From JAICKN01 sp036489565 (GTDB lineage: Bacteria; Acidobacteriota; Terriglobia; Terriglobales; Acidobacteriaceae): 64,000 nt of DNA. Positions 42,709 through 50,784 of this stretch are shown piece after piece. Position numbers and translations under genes: made by a program. Within the stretch, counting starts at the first letter, position 1; every line of letters starts with the position of its first letter. The stretch covers positions 12,898 through 76,897 of the forward strand of contig DASXFN010000016.1 in the NCBI GenBank assembly GCA_036489565.1, given 5' to 3'. The notes beneath the pieces are model-generated. The model did no database searches. It was given only the letters and a program-made list of their open reading frames with translations, and had not been told where the DNA came from.

Positions 42709-44183
42709 TAAGCTTTCGGCTGTCCCGCCGCGGAACCCAGAGTAAAGTAAAATGTTGCGCCTTTCTCCACCGCGCCGACGGCCCAAGTCTCGCCTCCGTG
42801 GCGGCGCACAATCCTTTGCACCGTGGCCAGCCCGATTCCATTTCCCGGAAACTCGTCCTTGGAGTGCAGCCGTTGAAAAGGTTGAAATAAACGGGTCGCG
42901 GAGCGCGGATCGAAGCCGGCGCCGTCATCGCGCACGAAGTACACGGTCCGGCCCTTGTTTCCCTCCGCGCCAAACTGAATGCGCGATTCTTTATGGCCGG
43001 AGGTATATTTCCAGGAATTTCGCAGAAGGTTCTCCAGAACGATTCGCAGCAGGCGAACGTCGCCTTGCGCATTCTCCGTGTTGGAAATCACAAATTCAAC
43101 TTTTCGTTGGGGATGACTATGGCAAAGTTCCTCGGCGATTGAATGGGCAATTTTGCTGAGGTCAACTTTTTCCATATGCATGGCGCTGGTGCTCACACGC
43201 GATAGGTTGAGCAGATCCTCAATCAGTTCGGTCATTCGCTTTCCCGCGTTACGAATGTGCTCGATCAGTTCGCGGCCGCCCGTATTCAGCTTCTCTCCAT
43301 GCTGCTGGATGAGCAGATAGATGAAACCGTTGAGCGCGTCGAGTGGCCCCCGCAGATCATGCGAAACCGAATACGAGAACGCCTCAAGTTCGCGGTTCGC
43401 AGAGAGCAATTCGCGAGTCCGTTCGGAAACCCGGTCCTCCAGTTCGTTGTGCGCCTGTTGCAGCGCGCCCTCGCGCAGTTGGATTTCGCGCAGCATTTCG
43501 TTGAACGACTCGATCAAAACGGAAACTTCGTCGCGTTCTCCAACATCGGCGACGCGGACGGAATAATCCTTGTCACGGGAGACCCGGCGAGCGGTCTCGG
43601 CGAGGTTCACGATTGGCTGAGATACCGATTTGCGAAACGCGGATGAGACCAGCAAAGCAAACAATAACGAAACCAGCAGCACTACCATCGCAATCAGCGC
43701 ATAGCGTGCCAGGCGCTTATCAATTTCGTGCAGGTCCGCCAGAATATACACAAAACCAATTACTTTCCCTTCGGACAAAATTTTTCGCACGAGAAGAACG
43801 TGACTGGTGCCGAATCGGTAAGTTTCTATCTGATCTTCAGAAATCGCGGGGATCGTGAGAAGTTTGCCTTCGCCGGCACGGCTATATTGCGCAAAGGGGT
43901 GATCGTCCACCGTAAAAATGCCCGCGGAGGCAATGTTGTTGGAACTTTTCAGAGCTGAAAGAGTGTTCGCGGCGGTTTGCGGATCGTTAAACAGGACCGC
44001 GGAAACGCTGTTGGAAGAGATGATTTGCGCCTGCGCCGAGAGGGTGTGTACCAGGCCCTCGCGAAACGTGATTTGATCGTAAGCAAAGAATGCGATACAC
44101 GCCAGCAGCAAAGCCGCGCCGCTTACCAGCATGTTCATGATGGTGAGCCTGGTCGAAATCGAACGTGTGCGTGGACTGTTCAT
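42708..44183 (-). CDS. Histidine kinase with CHASE8-like periplasmic domain
   Basis: A 491-residue inner-membrane kinase. TM1 is at about 17-36. A periplasmic domain (about 37-160) has IISSNSVSAVLFNDPQTAAN, LSALKSSNNIASAGIFTVDD and GKVIGFVYILADLHEIDKRL, matching CHASE8. TM2 is at about 161-181 and HAMP runs to about 245. A coiled-coil stretch precedes HisKA with H275 (FSYSVSHDLRGPLDALNG), and a HATPase domain has ENLLRNSWKYT and NGIGLATVQRIVRRHGG. CHASE8 is the sensor of the diguanylate cyclase YfiN, which the periplasmic protein YfiR inhibits; here a YfiR homologue is the adjacent gene, overlapping by four bases (ATGA). Confidence 0.9.
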   Translation of the reverse strand: MNSPRTRSISTRLTIMNMLVSGAALLLACIAFFAYDQITFREGLVHTLSAQAQIISSNSVSAVLFNDPQTAANTLSALKSSNNIASAGIFTVDDHPFAQYSRAGEGKLLTIPAISEDQIETYRFGTSHVLLVRKILSEGKVIGFVYILADLHEIDKRLARYALIAMVVLLVSLLFALLVSSAFRKSVSQPIVNLAETARRVSRDKDYSVRVADVGERDEVSVLIESFNEMLREIQLREGALQQAHNELEDRVSERTRELLSANRELEAFSYSVSHDLRGPLDALNGFIYLLIQQHGEKLNTGGRELIEHIRNAGKRMTELIEDLLNLSRVSTSAMHMEKVDLSKIAHSIAEELCHSHPQRKVEFVISNTENAQGDVRLLRIVLENLLRNSWKYTSGHKESRIQFGAEGNKGRTVYFVRDDGAGFDPRSATRLFQPFQRLHSKDEFPGNGIGLATVQRIVRRHGGETWAVGAVEKGATFYFTLGSAAGQPKA

Positions 44184-44839
44184 GGCTGGCCGTTCCGCAA
44201 GGGTTTATTGATGACTTTGCTGGCCACCTTGAGTAGTTCCGAGCTGAGCGTCAAGTGAGATTGCACGGCTGCGGCGCGGTTCACCTCAAAACGGATACGA
44301 CCCTGTTGCATAACGAATCCGATTGTGCCGCCGCGTTCGGCGAAATGCGGAATATCGCTCACCGTCAGCTCTCCTGAACGCTGCGCGATCGCTAAAACGG
44401 TGTTTAACCGTGCTTCTTCCGACGAACTAATGAACAGAATGCCGCACGAGGAGGAGTCGTCAACCGTGGAAAGCCTTCGTACAGTGATAGCGCGGCCATC
44501 AATCTTTTCTCCGGCCACAGTGGAATCGAGGATCGCGCCGAAAGGATCTTTCCCCAGCAAACAAATTTGCAGCGAGTCAGAGGCCTGCACCCGGTCCGGC
44601 GGCCATTGAACGAACTTGCCAAAGTTATAAAGATAGGCGGATTCCACCTGGAATTCGGTCGGGTGCGTCAGTTGCGCCGAACAAACTGGAATGAGTAACA
44701 AAAGAGAAAGCAGCGATGAAAAACAGGCGATCATATTGCGGAACCGCCGCACGCGGGAAATCCTGGCCGCCAACGATTTACGCTCGGAATGCAACCAACC
44801 GCCCGTAGTATTCATGCTCTCCACGTGATCTGTTGCCAA
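44180..44839 (-). CDS. YfiR-family periplasmic protein
   Basis: A 219-residue DUF4154/YfiR protein. After an N-terminal basic part and hydrophobic signal (MIACFSSLLSLLLLIPVCSA) comes EFQVESAYLYNFGKFVQWP, the family's hallmark start. Then ICLLGKDPFGAILDSTVAGE, RLSTVDDSSSCGILFISSSE and TIGFVMQQGRIRFEVNRAAA complete a typical member. Known YfiR restrains YfiN by binding its periplasmic domain. ATG 44815 is another possible start and would give a shorter, more usual leader. It lies between the receptor and kinase genes, 11 bases after the receptor stop. Confidence 0.9.
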   Translation of the reverse strand: MATDHVESMNTTGGWLHSERKSLAARISRVRRFRNMIACFSSLLSLLLLIPVCSAQLTHPTEFQVESAYLYNFGKFVQWPPDRVQASDSLQICLLGKDPFGAILDSTVAGEKIDGRAITVRRLSTVDDSSSCGILFISSSEEARLNTVLAIAQRSGELTVSDIPHFAERGGTIGFVMQQGRIRFEVNRAAAVQSHLTLSSELLKVASKVINKPLRNGQP

Positions 44840-44850
44840 ATGATTCGCCG

Positions 44851-46869
44851 TTAACGCTCGGCTCTCCAGGTAAGTTTCACGTAAGCTGCCCGGCGAATTC
44901 CAATGGGGAGTTCACTCGGATCCCCCGTGCCCCATTCGAAGTGGTAGGGCTGAAACAAGTTTTGGCCTACCAGAGAAAGGTTCCATTCCTTCCTGGGGTT
45001 CCAGCCTAGTCGCAGATCCATGGTCTGATAAGCGCGCACTTTTTGCGCGGGAAGAGCGCTCTCATACCCGTACGTCTGGTCGAATTCAAATCGTTTGGAA
45101 ATGTCGAAGCGGGATTGGATCTTTACCTGGTGAGCCGGGCTTGAACCTTCATAAGTAGGTACCGACCCCGTGGAACTGATGTCCGATCCCAGCGCGTTTG
45201 CATGCATGTCAATGTCTACGTATGAATAAGAACCTGACAATTTCCACCACTGCCTGGGATTCCAATTGGGAGCGATTTCAAAACCGGTAGTCGTTCCGGC
45301 AATGGCATTCTCATAAAAAATAGTGAGATCGTTTCCAACCAGTGTGGGCAAGCCGAAACTCTGCAAGTTGTCGTAGTTGTTGTGGAACACATCCAAATCA
45401 ACGTAGAGCTTGGGCGTTAGTAACTGGCGGTAGCCGCCCTCGTAGCCGAGTGATTTTTCCGATTGAAATTGCGGATTGCCGGAAACCAGCAGAAAAATGG
45501 GCGGCGCAGCCGAAATTTCTCCGGCGTTGATCTGAATGCCTTCTTCAATGCGCGACGGCGTCGTTACAGCGCGGGTGACCGCGGCCCAGAAGCTCTGATG
45601 CCGATTGAACTTCCACAAGCCGCGCACCGTCGGCTGCACGTCGAAGCCGCTGAAATTATTGTGCTGCAGTTTGGCCCCGAGCGTCAGCGTAAAGCGATCA
45701 TCCACGAAATGGATTTCATCCTGAAGAAAGGCGCTGTAAATGTGGTCCGTGTTCGTTTCCGGCAAGACGTTCAAGACCGGCGTCTTGGGGATGTAGCGGT
45801 TGGGACTCCAGCGCAATCCGCCACCATAACTGACGTCCTGACGATCTCCGAACTTCAGATGGTGAAGAAAATCAATGTCAATGGTGTTTCGAGTTTCTCC
45901 AGAAAGCGGGCCAATGCGGATGGTCCGGTCGAAATAGGCTTGCAGATACAGGTTGGAGCCGTTATCCATGGTGCGTGTCCAACGGCCCAGCATATTTCCT
46001 CCCGATACTGAATCCACGAATGCGCTTGGGCCGGTTTCATGGGGTGCATCTCCACCATACATGTCCCCTTCAAGGGTGAAATCGTTGCGCGAATCTATGT
46101 TCCAATCGGCGCGAAATCCGCCGCGCGCCTGGTTCCAGTCGTCGAAATTCTTATTGTCGGTATGAAATTCGGGACCTCGCAGAAATCCTTTGCCATAGAC
46201 GCGATAGTTAAAATTCTCGCCACGGTTTCCGCCATACTGGGCTTCCGCAAGAGTGTGGTCCACATTTCCGCCCAGCACGGAAACCATGACTCCCTGCGTC
46301 TCAGAGGCTTTTTTAGTAATAATGTTGATCACGCCATCGGCCGCGTTCGGTCCCCAAACTATTGCCCCGGGCCCCCGTATGACTTCAACGCGATCAATGT
46401 CCTCCAGCAATACATCCTGTACATCCCAATAAACGCCCGCGAACAATGGCGTGTACACGCTGCGCCCATCAATAAGCACCAGCACGGCTTTGGAAAAATT
46501 GCTTTCAGAGCCGCGTATTCCCACCGCCCAGGTATTTGAGTCAATGCGTCCCACTTCCACTCCCGGAGCGAGCCGCAATACGTCCGCGATGTCGGTAGCC
46601 CCGGATCGCCGAATGTCTTCCTGCGTAATCACATAGATCGCGGCTGATGTGTTCCAGACCTCTTCCGGCTCCTTGGTGACGGTTGTCACCTGCACGTCCC
46701 CAAGTTGTTCGAGGGTCAAATCCCTCACCGGATTATTGGATAGCAGGCTTGATTGCAATTGATCCGTCGAAGCGGTAGCAATCCACGCCGCAAACAATAC
46801 GGCGCCTGCCGCAATCACAAAGATGAACGAGTGGGATGTCGAGAGAAACCAGCGCCGGAGGGTCCTCAT
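44851..46869 (-). CDS. TonB-dependent outer-membrane receptor
   Basis: A 672-residue receptor. After a signal/anchor (about 13-32) the plug domain (about 55-190) has VQVTTVTKEPEEVWNTSAAI, ITQEDIRRSGATDIADVLRL, VLVLIDGRSVYTPLFAGVYW and EVIRGPGAIVWGPNAADGVI. A 22-strand-type barrel follows, ending AAYVKLTWRAER (C-terminal aromatic/basic strand). It belongs to the simple siderophore/cobalamin receptor type, without the N-terminal carboxypeptidase-like domain of SusC-like OMPs. A candidate TonB box is not obvious. Its ATG directly follows the stop of the double-receiver gene. Confidence 0.9.
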   Translation of the reverse strand: MRTLRRWFLSTSHSFIFVIAAGAVLFAAWIATASTDQLQSSLLSNNPVRDLTLEQLGDVQVTTVTKEPEEVWNTSAAIYVITQEDIRRSGATDIADVLRLAPGVEVGRIDSNTWAVGIRGSESNFSKAVLVLIDGRSVYTPLFAGVYWDVQDVLLEDIDRVEVIRGPGAIVWGPNAADGVINIITKKASETQGVMVSVLGGNVDHTLAEAQYGGNRGENFNYRVYGKGFLRGPEFHTDNKNFDDWNQARGGFRADWNIDSRNDFTLEGDMYGGDAPHETGPSAFVDSVSGGNMLGRWTRTMDNGSNLYLQAYFDRTIRIGPLSGETRNTIDIDFLHHLKFGDRQDVSYGGGLRWSPNRYIPKTPVLNVLPETNTDHIYSAFLQDEIHFVDDRFTLTLGAKLQHNNFSGFDVQPTVRGLWKFNRHQSFWAAVTRAVTTPSRIEEGIQINAGEISAAPPIFLLVSGNPQFQSEKSLGYEGGYRQLLTPKLYVDLDVFHNNYDNLQSFGLPTLVGNDLTIFYENAIAGTTTGFEIAPNWNPRQWWKLSGSYSYVDIDMHANALGSDISSTGSVPTYEGSSPAHQVKIQSRFDISKRFEFDQTYGYESALPAQKVRAYQTMDLRLGWNPRKEWNLSLVGQNLFQPYHFEWGTGDPSELPIGIRRAAYVKLTWRAER

Positions 46870-47640
46870 TCAGAAGGTCGTACTCCGTGGAGTGCCAGCG
46901 CGAGGCTCGATGAGGCGGGAGACTTCCTTGATAAGGTCTTCGGGTTCCACGTCCCCCTTTCGCAGCCATGCGTCAACAACTGCTCCTTCGCCGGGCAAGG
47001 ATGCAAAGCCGGAGAGCATCACAATAGGTATTCGAGGACGCAAGCGCTTCATCTCCGTGGCCACGGCAGTGCCGTTCATCCCCGAGAGGAAATAGTCCAG
47101 CACCACGGCATCAACCTGGTGCGCGCGGAAAAGTTCCATTGCCTGGGCGCCAGACCGGGCTTTCAGCACGGCAAACCCTGCTGATTCGAATAGCTTCTCC
47201 CGCAGGGTAAGAATCCACTCTTCATCTTCCACGCACAGGATTGTTCTTGGCGGAGTGTTCGCGTGGGCTTGCCCTGTTTCGGAGCGCGCGAGCACGTTGG
47301 AAACGGTTGAGAGCAGGACCTCGGGATCCTGACCCTTTTGCACGCGGCTGTCCAAAATATTCAGGAACGCCTCCGGCAATTGCCCAACCGCCGAGACCGC
47401 CACCAGGGGAATCCTCGGATGCTTGCGTCGAAGCTTCTCCGCCAGTTCGTCGCCGTTCATCCCCGGCATCATGTAGTCCAGCAATGCCAAATCGACGTTG
47501 GCGCCCTTCTCCAGCACTTCCAATGCTTCTGTCCCGGACCCGGCGGTCAAGACAGAGTACCCAGCCGCGCCGAGCAATAGTTTGCGTAGCTCTAGTGCGG
47601 AGGCATCATCATCGACGCAAAGTATGCATTTCATGGTCAT
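46870..47640 (-). CDS. Double-receiver response regulator without output domain
   Basis: A 256-residue protein with two receiver domains. REC1 is at about 4-118 with acidic residues ILCVDDD and phospho-acceptor D55 (LLDYMMPGMNG). REC2 is at about 133-245 with ILCVEDEEWILTLREKLF and D182 (VLDYFLSGMNG). REC1 ends with SRVQKGQDPEVLL, where the conserved Lys is present, and REC2 with WLRKGDVEPEDLI. There is no DNA-binding, GGDEF or enzyme domain, so it probably passes or buffers phosphate, or acts by protein contact. First gene of the four-gene signalling operon. Confidence 0.88.
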   Translation of the reverse strand: MTMKCILCVDDDASALELRKLLLGAAGYSVLTAGSGTEALEVLEKGANVDLALLDYMMPGMNGDELAEKLRRKHPRIPLVAVSAVGQLPEAFLNILDSRVQKGQDPEVLLSTVSNVLARSETGQAHANTPPRTILCVEDEEWILTLREKLFESAGFAVLKARSGAQAMELFRAHQVDAVVLDYFLSGMNGTAVATEMKRLRPRIPIVMLSGFASLPGEGAVVDAWLRKGDVEPEDLIKEVSRLIEPRAGTPRSTTF

Positions 47641-47902
47641 TAGGTATTTAGGTGGAGAAGCATCATTGCAATTCGCGCCGGTCTAAGCCATACAGGGTTT
47701 ACTGGATAACTACTTAGTAATCATGACCCCCGCATTTTTCAACCTTTTTCTTTTTGTCCTTGTTTTGACACGAGTGTGGCTCGATGAACACAAAAGCTGC
47801 ACTCAGCTTTCTAACTAACAACCGTGTATTCAATGGTTTGGAGGTTGGTTGCCATTCTGCATGTCTTCTCTGCGAAGCGTAAATCAGCAAAGGAGCAACG
47901 CA

Positions 47903-48064
47903 ATGCAACTCTTTATGACAGCACTGGCGGTAATTGCAGGCATGACGTTTTCACTGGCCATCGCTATATCGGTCGAAGAATTGGTGTTTGGAAAGGTGTT
48001 TGGCTTTATGTCCCGGCGCATGGTTATGCAAGTCGTGCAAGTAAAGTCCGAGTCACGGAATTAA
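47903..48064 (+). CDS. 53-residue membrane peptide before the SPFH gene
   Basis: A short frame reads MQLFMTALAVIAGMTFSLAI, then SVEELVFGKVFGFMSRRMV, ending VQVVQVKSESRN. It has a single membrane helix with an amphipathic tail. AAGGAG (47890-47895) stands seven bases before the ATG, and the SPFH gene follows 47 bases later on the same strand, so co-transcription is likely. No family recognised. It could be a small partner of the SPFH membrane scaffold; evidence is position only. Confidence 0.55.
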   Translation: MQLFMTALAVIAGMTFSLAIAISVEELVFGKVFGFMSRRMVMQVVQVKSESRN

Positions 48065-48111
48065 TTGGCGGAGTTAATTAGCTGGAATTTTTGGCTAATA
48101 GGAGATCTCGT

Positions 48112-49434
48112 ATGTTGTTCCTGAAATACCTGCTGATGTGGGGCGGCATCGGAATGATCGTGGTCGCAATGGGAACTCTCGCCCGCGATCTTTATCTTGA
48201 AGTGAATTACAAAATGGCGACTGCTACCGACGGTCCGGGGCCGTTTCCTACCGAACCGAAGGTCCGTTGGCGTGTGGCCGTCGCGCTAGGCGCGCTGGCC
48301 TGGGGACCGATTCTGCTGGCACTGGGAATTATCGTTGTTCCCAGCGGCATGGCCGGGGTCCGTGTGAGCCAGACCAGCGGGACATTGGCCGGCACGCTCT
48401 ATCCCGGAGCGCACTTCGTCACCCCACTGGTAGAAAATGTCGTGCTCTTCGATACGCGCGATCAGTTGTTCACCACCGGCCAATTGGAAGATGGAAAGGT
48501 GCTTTCCGATAAAGCGAAGGTCGAGCCGCTCGACGTCCAGGCGAAAGAAGGGCTCACGCTCGGGCTTGCGATCACAGTACGTTACCGCCTCGACCCCGCT
48601 CATCTGGATTACATTCAGAGCAACCTGCCGCAGCCGGTGGAGCGGGAAATTGTTCCCGCCGTGGTTGCCAGCGCATGGCGCGAGTTGGTGCCTAATTACA
48701 CTGTTCGGGATGTGTTTGCCACCAAACGGGAAGAAGTCCGCCGCCGCGCCGCGCAGGTCATCACCCAGAAGCTCGCCGCCGATGGAATCTTGGTGAAAGA
48801 AGTGATGCTCCGAGACATCCAATTGCCTCCGGAATATGCCCAGGGATTGGAAAGCCTTTTATTGAAGGAGCAGGAAAACGACCGCATGGGTGTGGAAACC
48901 GAACTCAAGGAAAAAAACGTGAAGATTGCGGAACTTGAGGCCGAAGCCGAAAAGGCCCGGCAAGTCAAACAGGCCGAAGGCGAAGCGCGGGTAAAAGTTT
49001 TGGAAGCCAAGGGCGAAGCCGACGCCATGCAATATACGTTGCCGCTGAAGCAGAAACAGATTGAGCAATCCAAGCTGGAAGCCGAGGCCCGCAAGGAAGC
49101 GACGGTGCAGAATGCCGAAGCCATGGCACAGGCGAAGGTGATTGACAGCAAAGCGGAAATGGAGCGGCGAAAGATGCTGGCCGAAGCCGAGGCCGATCGT
49201 ATCCGGGTGACGGCTGTGGCTGATGCCGAACGGATGAAGAGTGAAGGAGCCATCCTAAAACAGAACCCATTGCTCATCAACAAAATCGTGGCCGAACGTC
49301 TGTCGGATAAGTTGCAGATCATGATGGTGCCCTCCGACGGCAAGTTCTTCTTCGCCAATGATGTGCTGCACAGCATGAACATGGCGAACCAGGCTGGCCA
49401 GGCAGATGAAGCGCAAGAGCCACAGCAGAAGTAG
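48112..49434 (+). CDS. SPFH/band-7 membrane protein
   Basis: A 440-residue protein with two N-terminal hydrophobic segments (about 4-22 and 57-80). A band-7/SPFH domain begins VVPSGMAGVRVSQTSGTLAG and has YPGAHFVTPLVENVVLFDTR, LGLAITVRYRLDP and KREEVRRRAAQVITQKLAAD. A long coiled-coil follows (about 255-385) rich in EAEAEKARQVKQAEGEAR. Band-7 proteins form ring assemblies on membranes and act with proteases or membrane domains. The start is ATG 48112, with AGGAG seven bases upstream (an in-frame TTG lies at 48091). No NfeD or FtsH partner adjoins. Confidence 0.88.
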   Translation: MLFLKYLLMWGGIGMIVVAMGTLARDLYLEVNYKMATATDGPGPFPTEPKVRWRVAVALGALAWGPILLALGIIVVPSGMAGVRVSQTSGTLAGTLYPGAHFVTPLVENVVLFDTRDQLFTTGQLEDGKVLSDKAKVEPLDVQAKEGLTLGLAITVRYRLDPAHLDYIQSNLPQPVEREIVPAVVASAWRELVPNYTVRDVFATKREEVRRRAAQVITQKLAADGILVKEVMLRDIQLPPEYAQGLESLLLKEQENDRMGVETELKEKNVKIAELEAEAEKARQVKQAEGEARVKVLEAKGEADAMQYTLPLKQKQIEQSKLEAEARKEATVQNAEAMAQAKVIDSKAEMERRKMLAEAEADRIRVTAVADAERMKSEGAILKQNPLLINKIVAERLSDKLQIMMVPSDGKFFFANDVLHSMNMANQAGQADEAQEPQQK

Positions 49435-49566
49435 GCCAAAAGCGTCTGCCATAAGTCTGGCGATATACGCAGCTGCACGGTGTCTATCAAATGGGAGAAG
49501 AGTTCGGCGAGGCAAAGCATGCGCGGAAAAATGCAGCTTACGGTTTATAATTCGCGCAATCCTCGA

Positions 49567-50784
49567 ATGCCTTCACGTCCAATTCGCCGATCTCTTCTTT
49601 TTTCCCTTTTGCTGATAATTGTTTCGGGCTGGGCTGCCGCGCAGACGCCGAATTGGCATACCCCGGAACAGCAGTTGGCGGAGAAAATTTCCGCAGTGAC
49701 CGGTCCTGGCGCGATCTCTCTTGAATTGGCCAACCGCTCTTCGCTCAACCGCACGCAAGCGGAAGAAATCCATCGCGGGCTTTTGCAAGAGCTTTCTTCG
49801 CTGGGGCTGCGTTCGGTCGCTCCGGAGGAAGCGGCCGCGACCGTGAATATTTCGCTCTCCGAAAATCTGCGGGAATACGTGTGGACCGCCCAAATTTTGC
49901 AGGGGAAAAATGAACCCGCCGTAGTCATGATTTCGCTTCCACGAAGTTCGGCTACCGATTCCGGCCATGCAACGCCGGCAATCGTTTTGCGGAGAACATT
50001 GCTATGGTCCCAGCCGGGCCGCATTCTTGATGCTGCCGTGCTGAGCGGCAACCCGCAACGTCTGCTCGTGCTGGATGCGAACAGCGTCAACATTTATCAA
50101 ATGCAGTCTGGGCACTGGCAAGCGCAGCAGGCGCTTCCCATCTACCATTCACGCCCATGGCCACGCGATCTTCGCGGCAGGCTGGTGCTTAGGAAAGACC
50201 ATTTGCTGGACGCATATCTGCCCGGGGTATTTTGCACGAGCGCCGCGGGCGTTTCGCTAACGTGCCACGAGAGTGACGATCCCTGGCCGCTGGGATCGGA
50301 AGAATTGCGCTTAAACGCATTTTTCGCGCCCGCGCGAAATTTCTTTACCGGCGCGCTTACTCCCGGTGTAGGGAAGCAAACGTCAGCGTCCGCTTTTTTC
50401 GCAGCGGCTTCTTTGCCGCGCGATCGTTATGCGCTGTGGCTGTTCACCACAACCGATGGCCAATTGCATTTGCTGGACGGTTTTACCGACCAGACCGCCG
50501 CTACCGATTGGGGCAGCGAAATCGCCAGCGTGCACAGCGGATGCGGATCAGGATGGCAGGTGCTGGCAACCGCGAAAGACAGTAATGATAGTAAAAACGA
50601 CAGCCTGCGGATTTTCGAGGTCCCTGATCGCGAACCTTTTTTGATTGGCCAGCCCACGGAATTTCGCGGAGAAATTACCGCGCTGTGGCCGCAGACCGAT
50701 GGCGCCAGCGCAGTCGCCGTGTTGCACGATTCCAGCAAGGGAGAATATGAAGCGTACCAGCTTACTCTGGCTTGCGATCAATAG
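49567..50784 (+). CDS. Secreted protein of unknown function (operon start)
   Basis: A 405-residue exported protein with signal peptide SLLFSLLLIIVSGWAAAQ. The mature part begins TPNWHTPEQQLAEKISAVTG and SISLENRS-like beta strands. It has ISLSENLREYVWTAQILQGK and several tryptophan/glycine strands (LLVLDANSVNIYQMQSGHW), a pattern compatible with a beta-propeller, but no named domain is recognised. The start ATG 49567 gives a standard signal peptide; the frame is open 29 codons further upstream without a good binding site. It overlaps the solute-binding protein gene by 38 bases, so it belongs to that operon. Confidence 0.65.
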   Translation: MPSRPIRRSLLFSLLLIIVSGWAAAQTPNWHTPEQQLAEKISAVTGPGAISLELANRSSLNRTQAEEIHRGLLQELSSLGLRSVAPEEAAATVNISLSENLREYVWTAQILQGKNEPAVVMISLPRSSATDSGHATPAIVLRRTLLWSQPGRILDAAVLSGNPQRLLVLDANSVNIYQMQSGHWQAQQALPIYHSRPWPRDLRGRLVLRKDHLLDAYLPGVFCTSAAGVSLTCHESDDPWPLGSEELRLNAFFAPARNFFTGALTPGVGKQTSASAFFAAASLPRDRYALWLFTTTDGQLHLLDGFTDQTAATDWGSEIASVHSGCGSGWQVLATAKDSNDSKNDSLRIFEVPDREPFLIGQPTEFRGEITALWPQTDGASAVAVLHDSSKGEYEAYQLTLACDQ

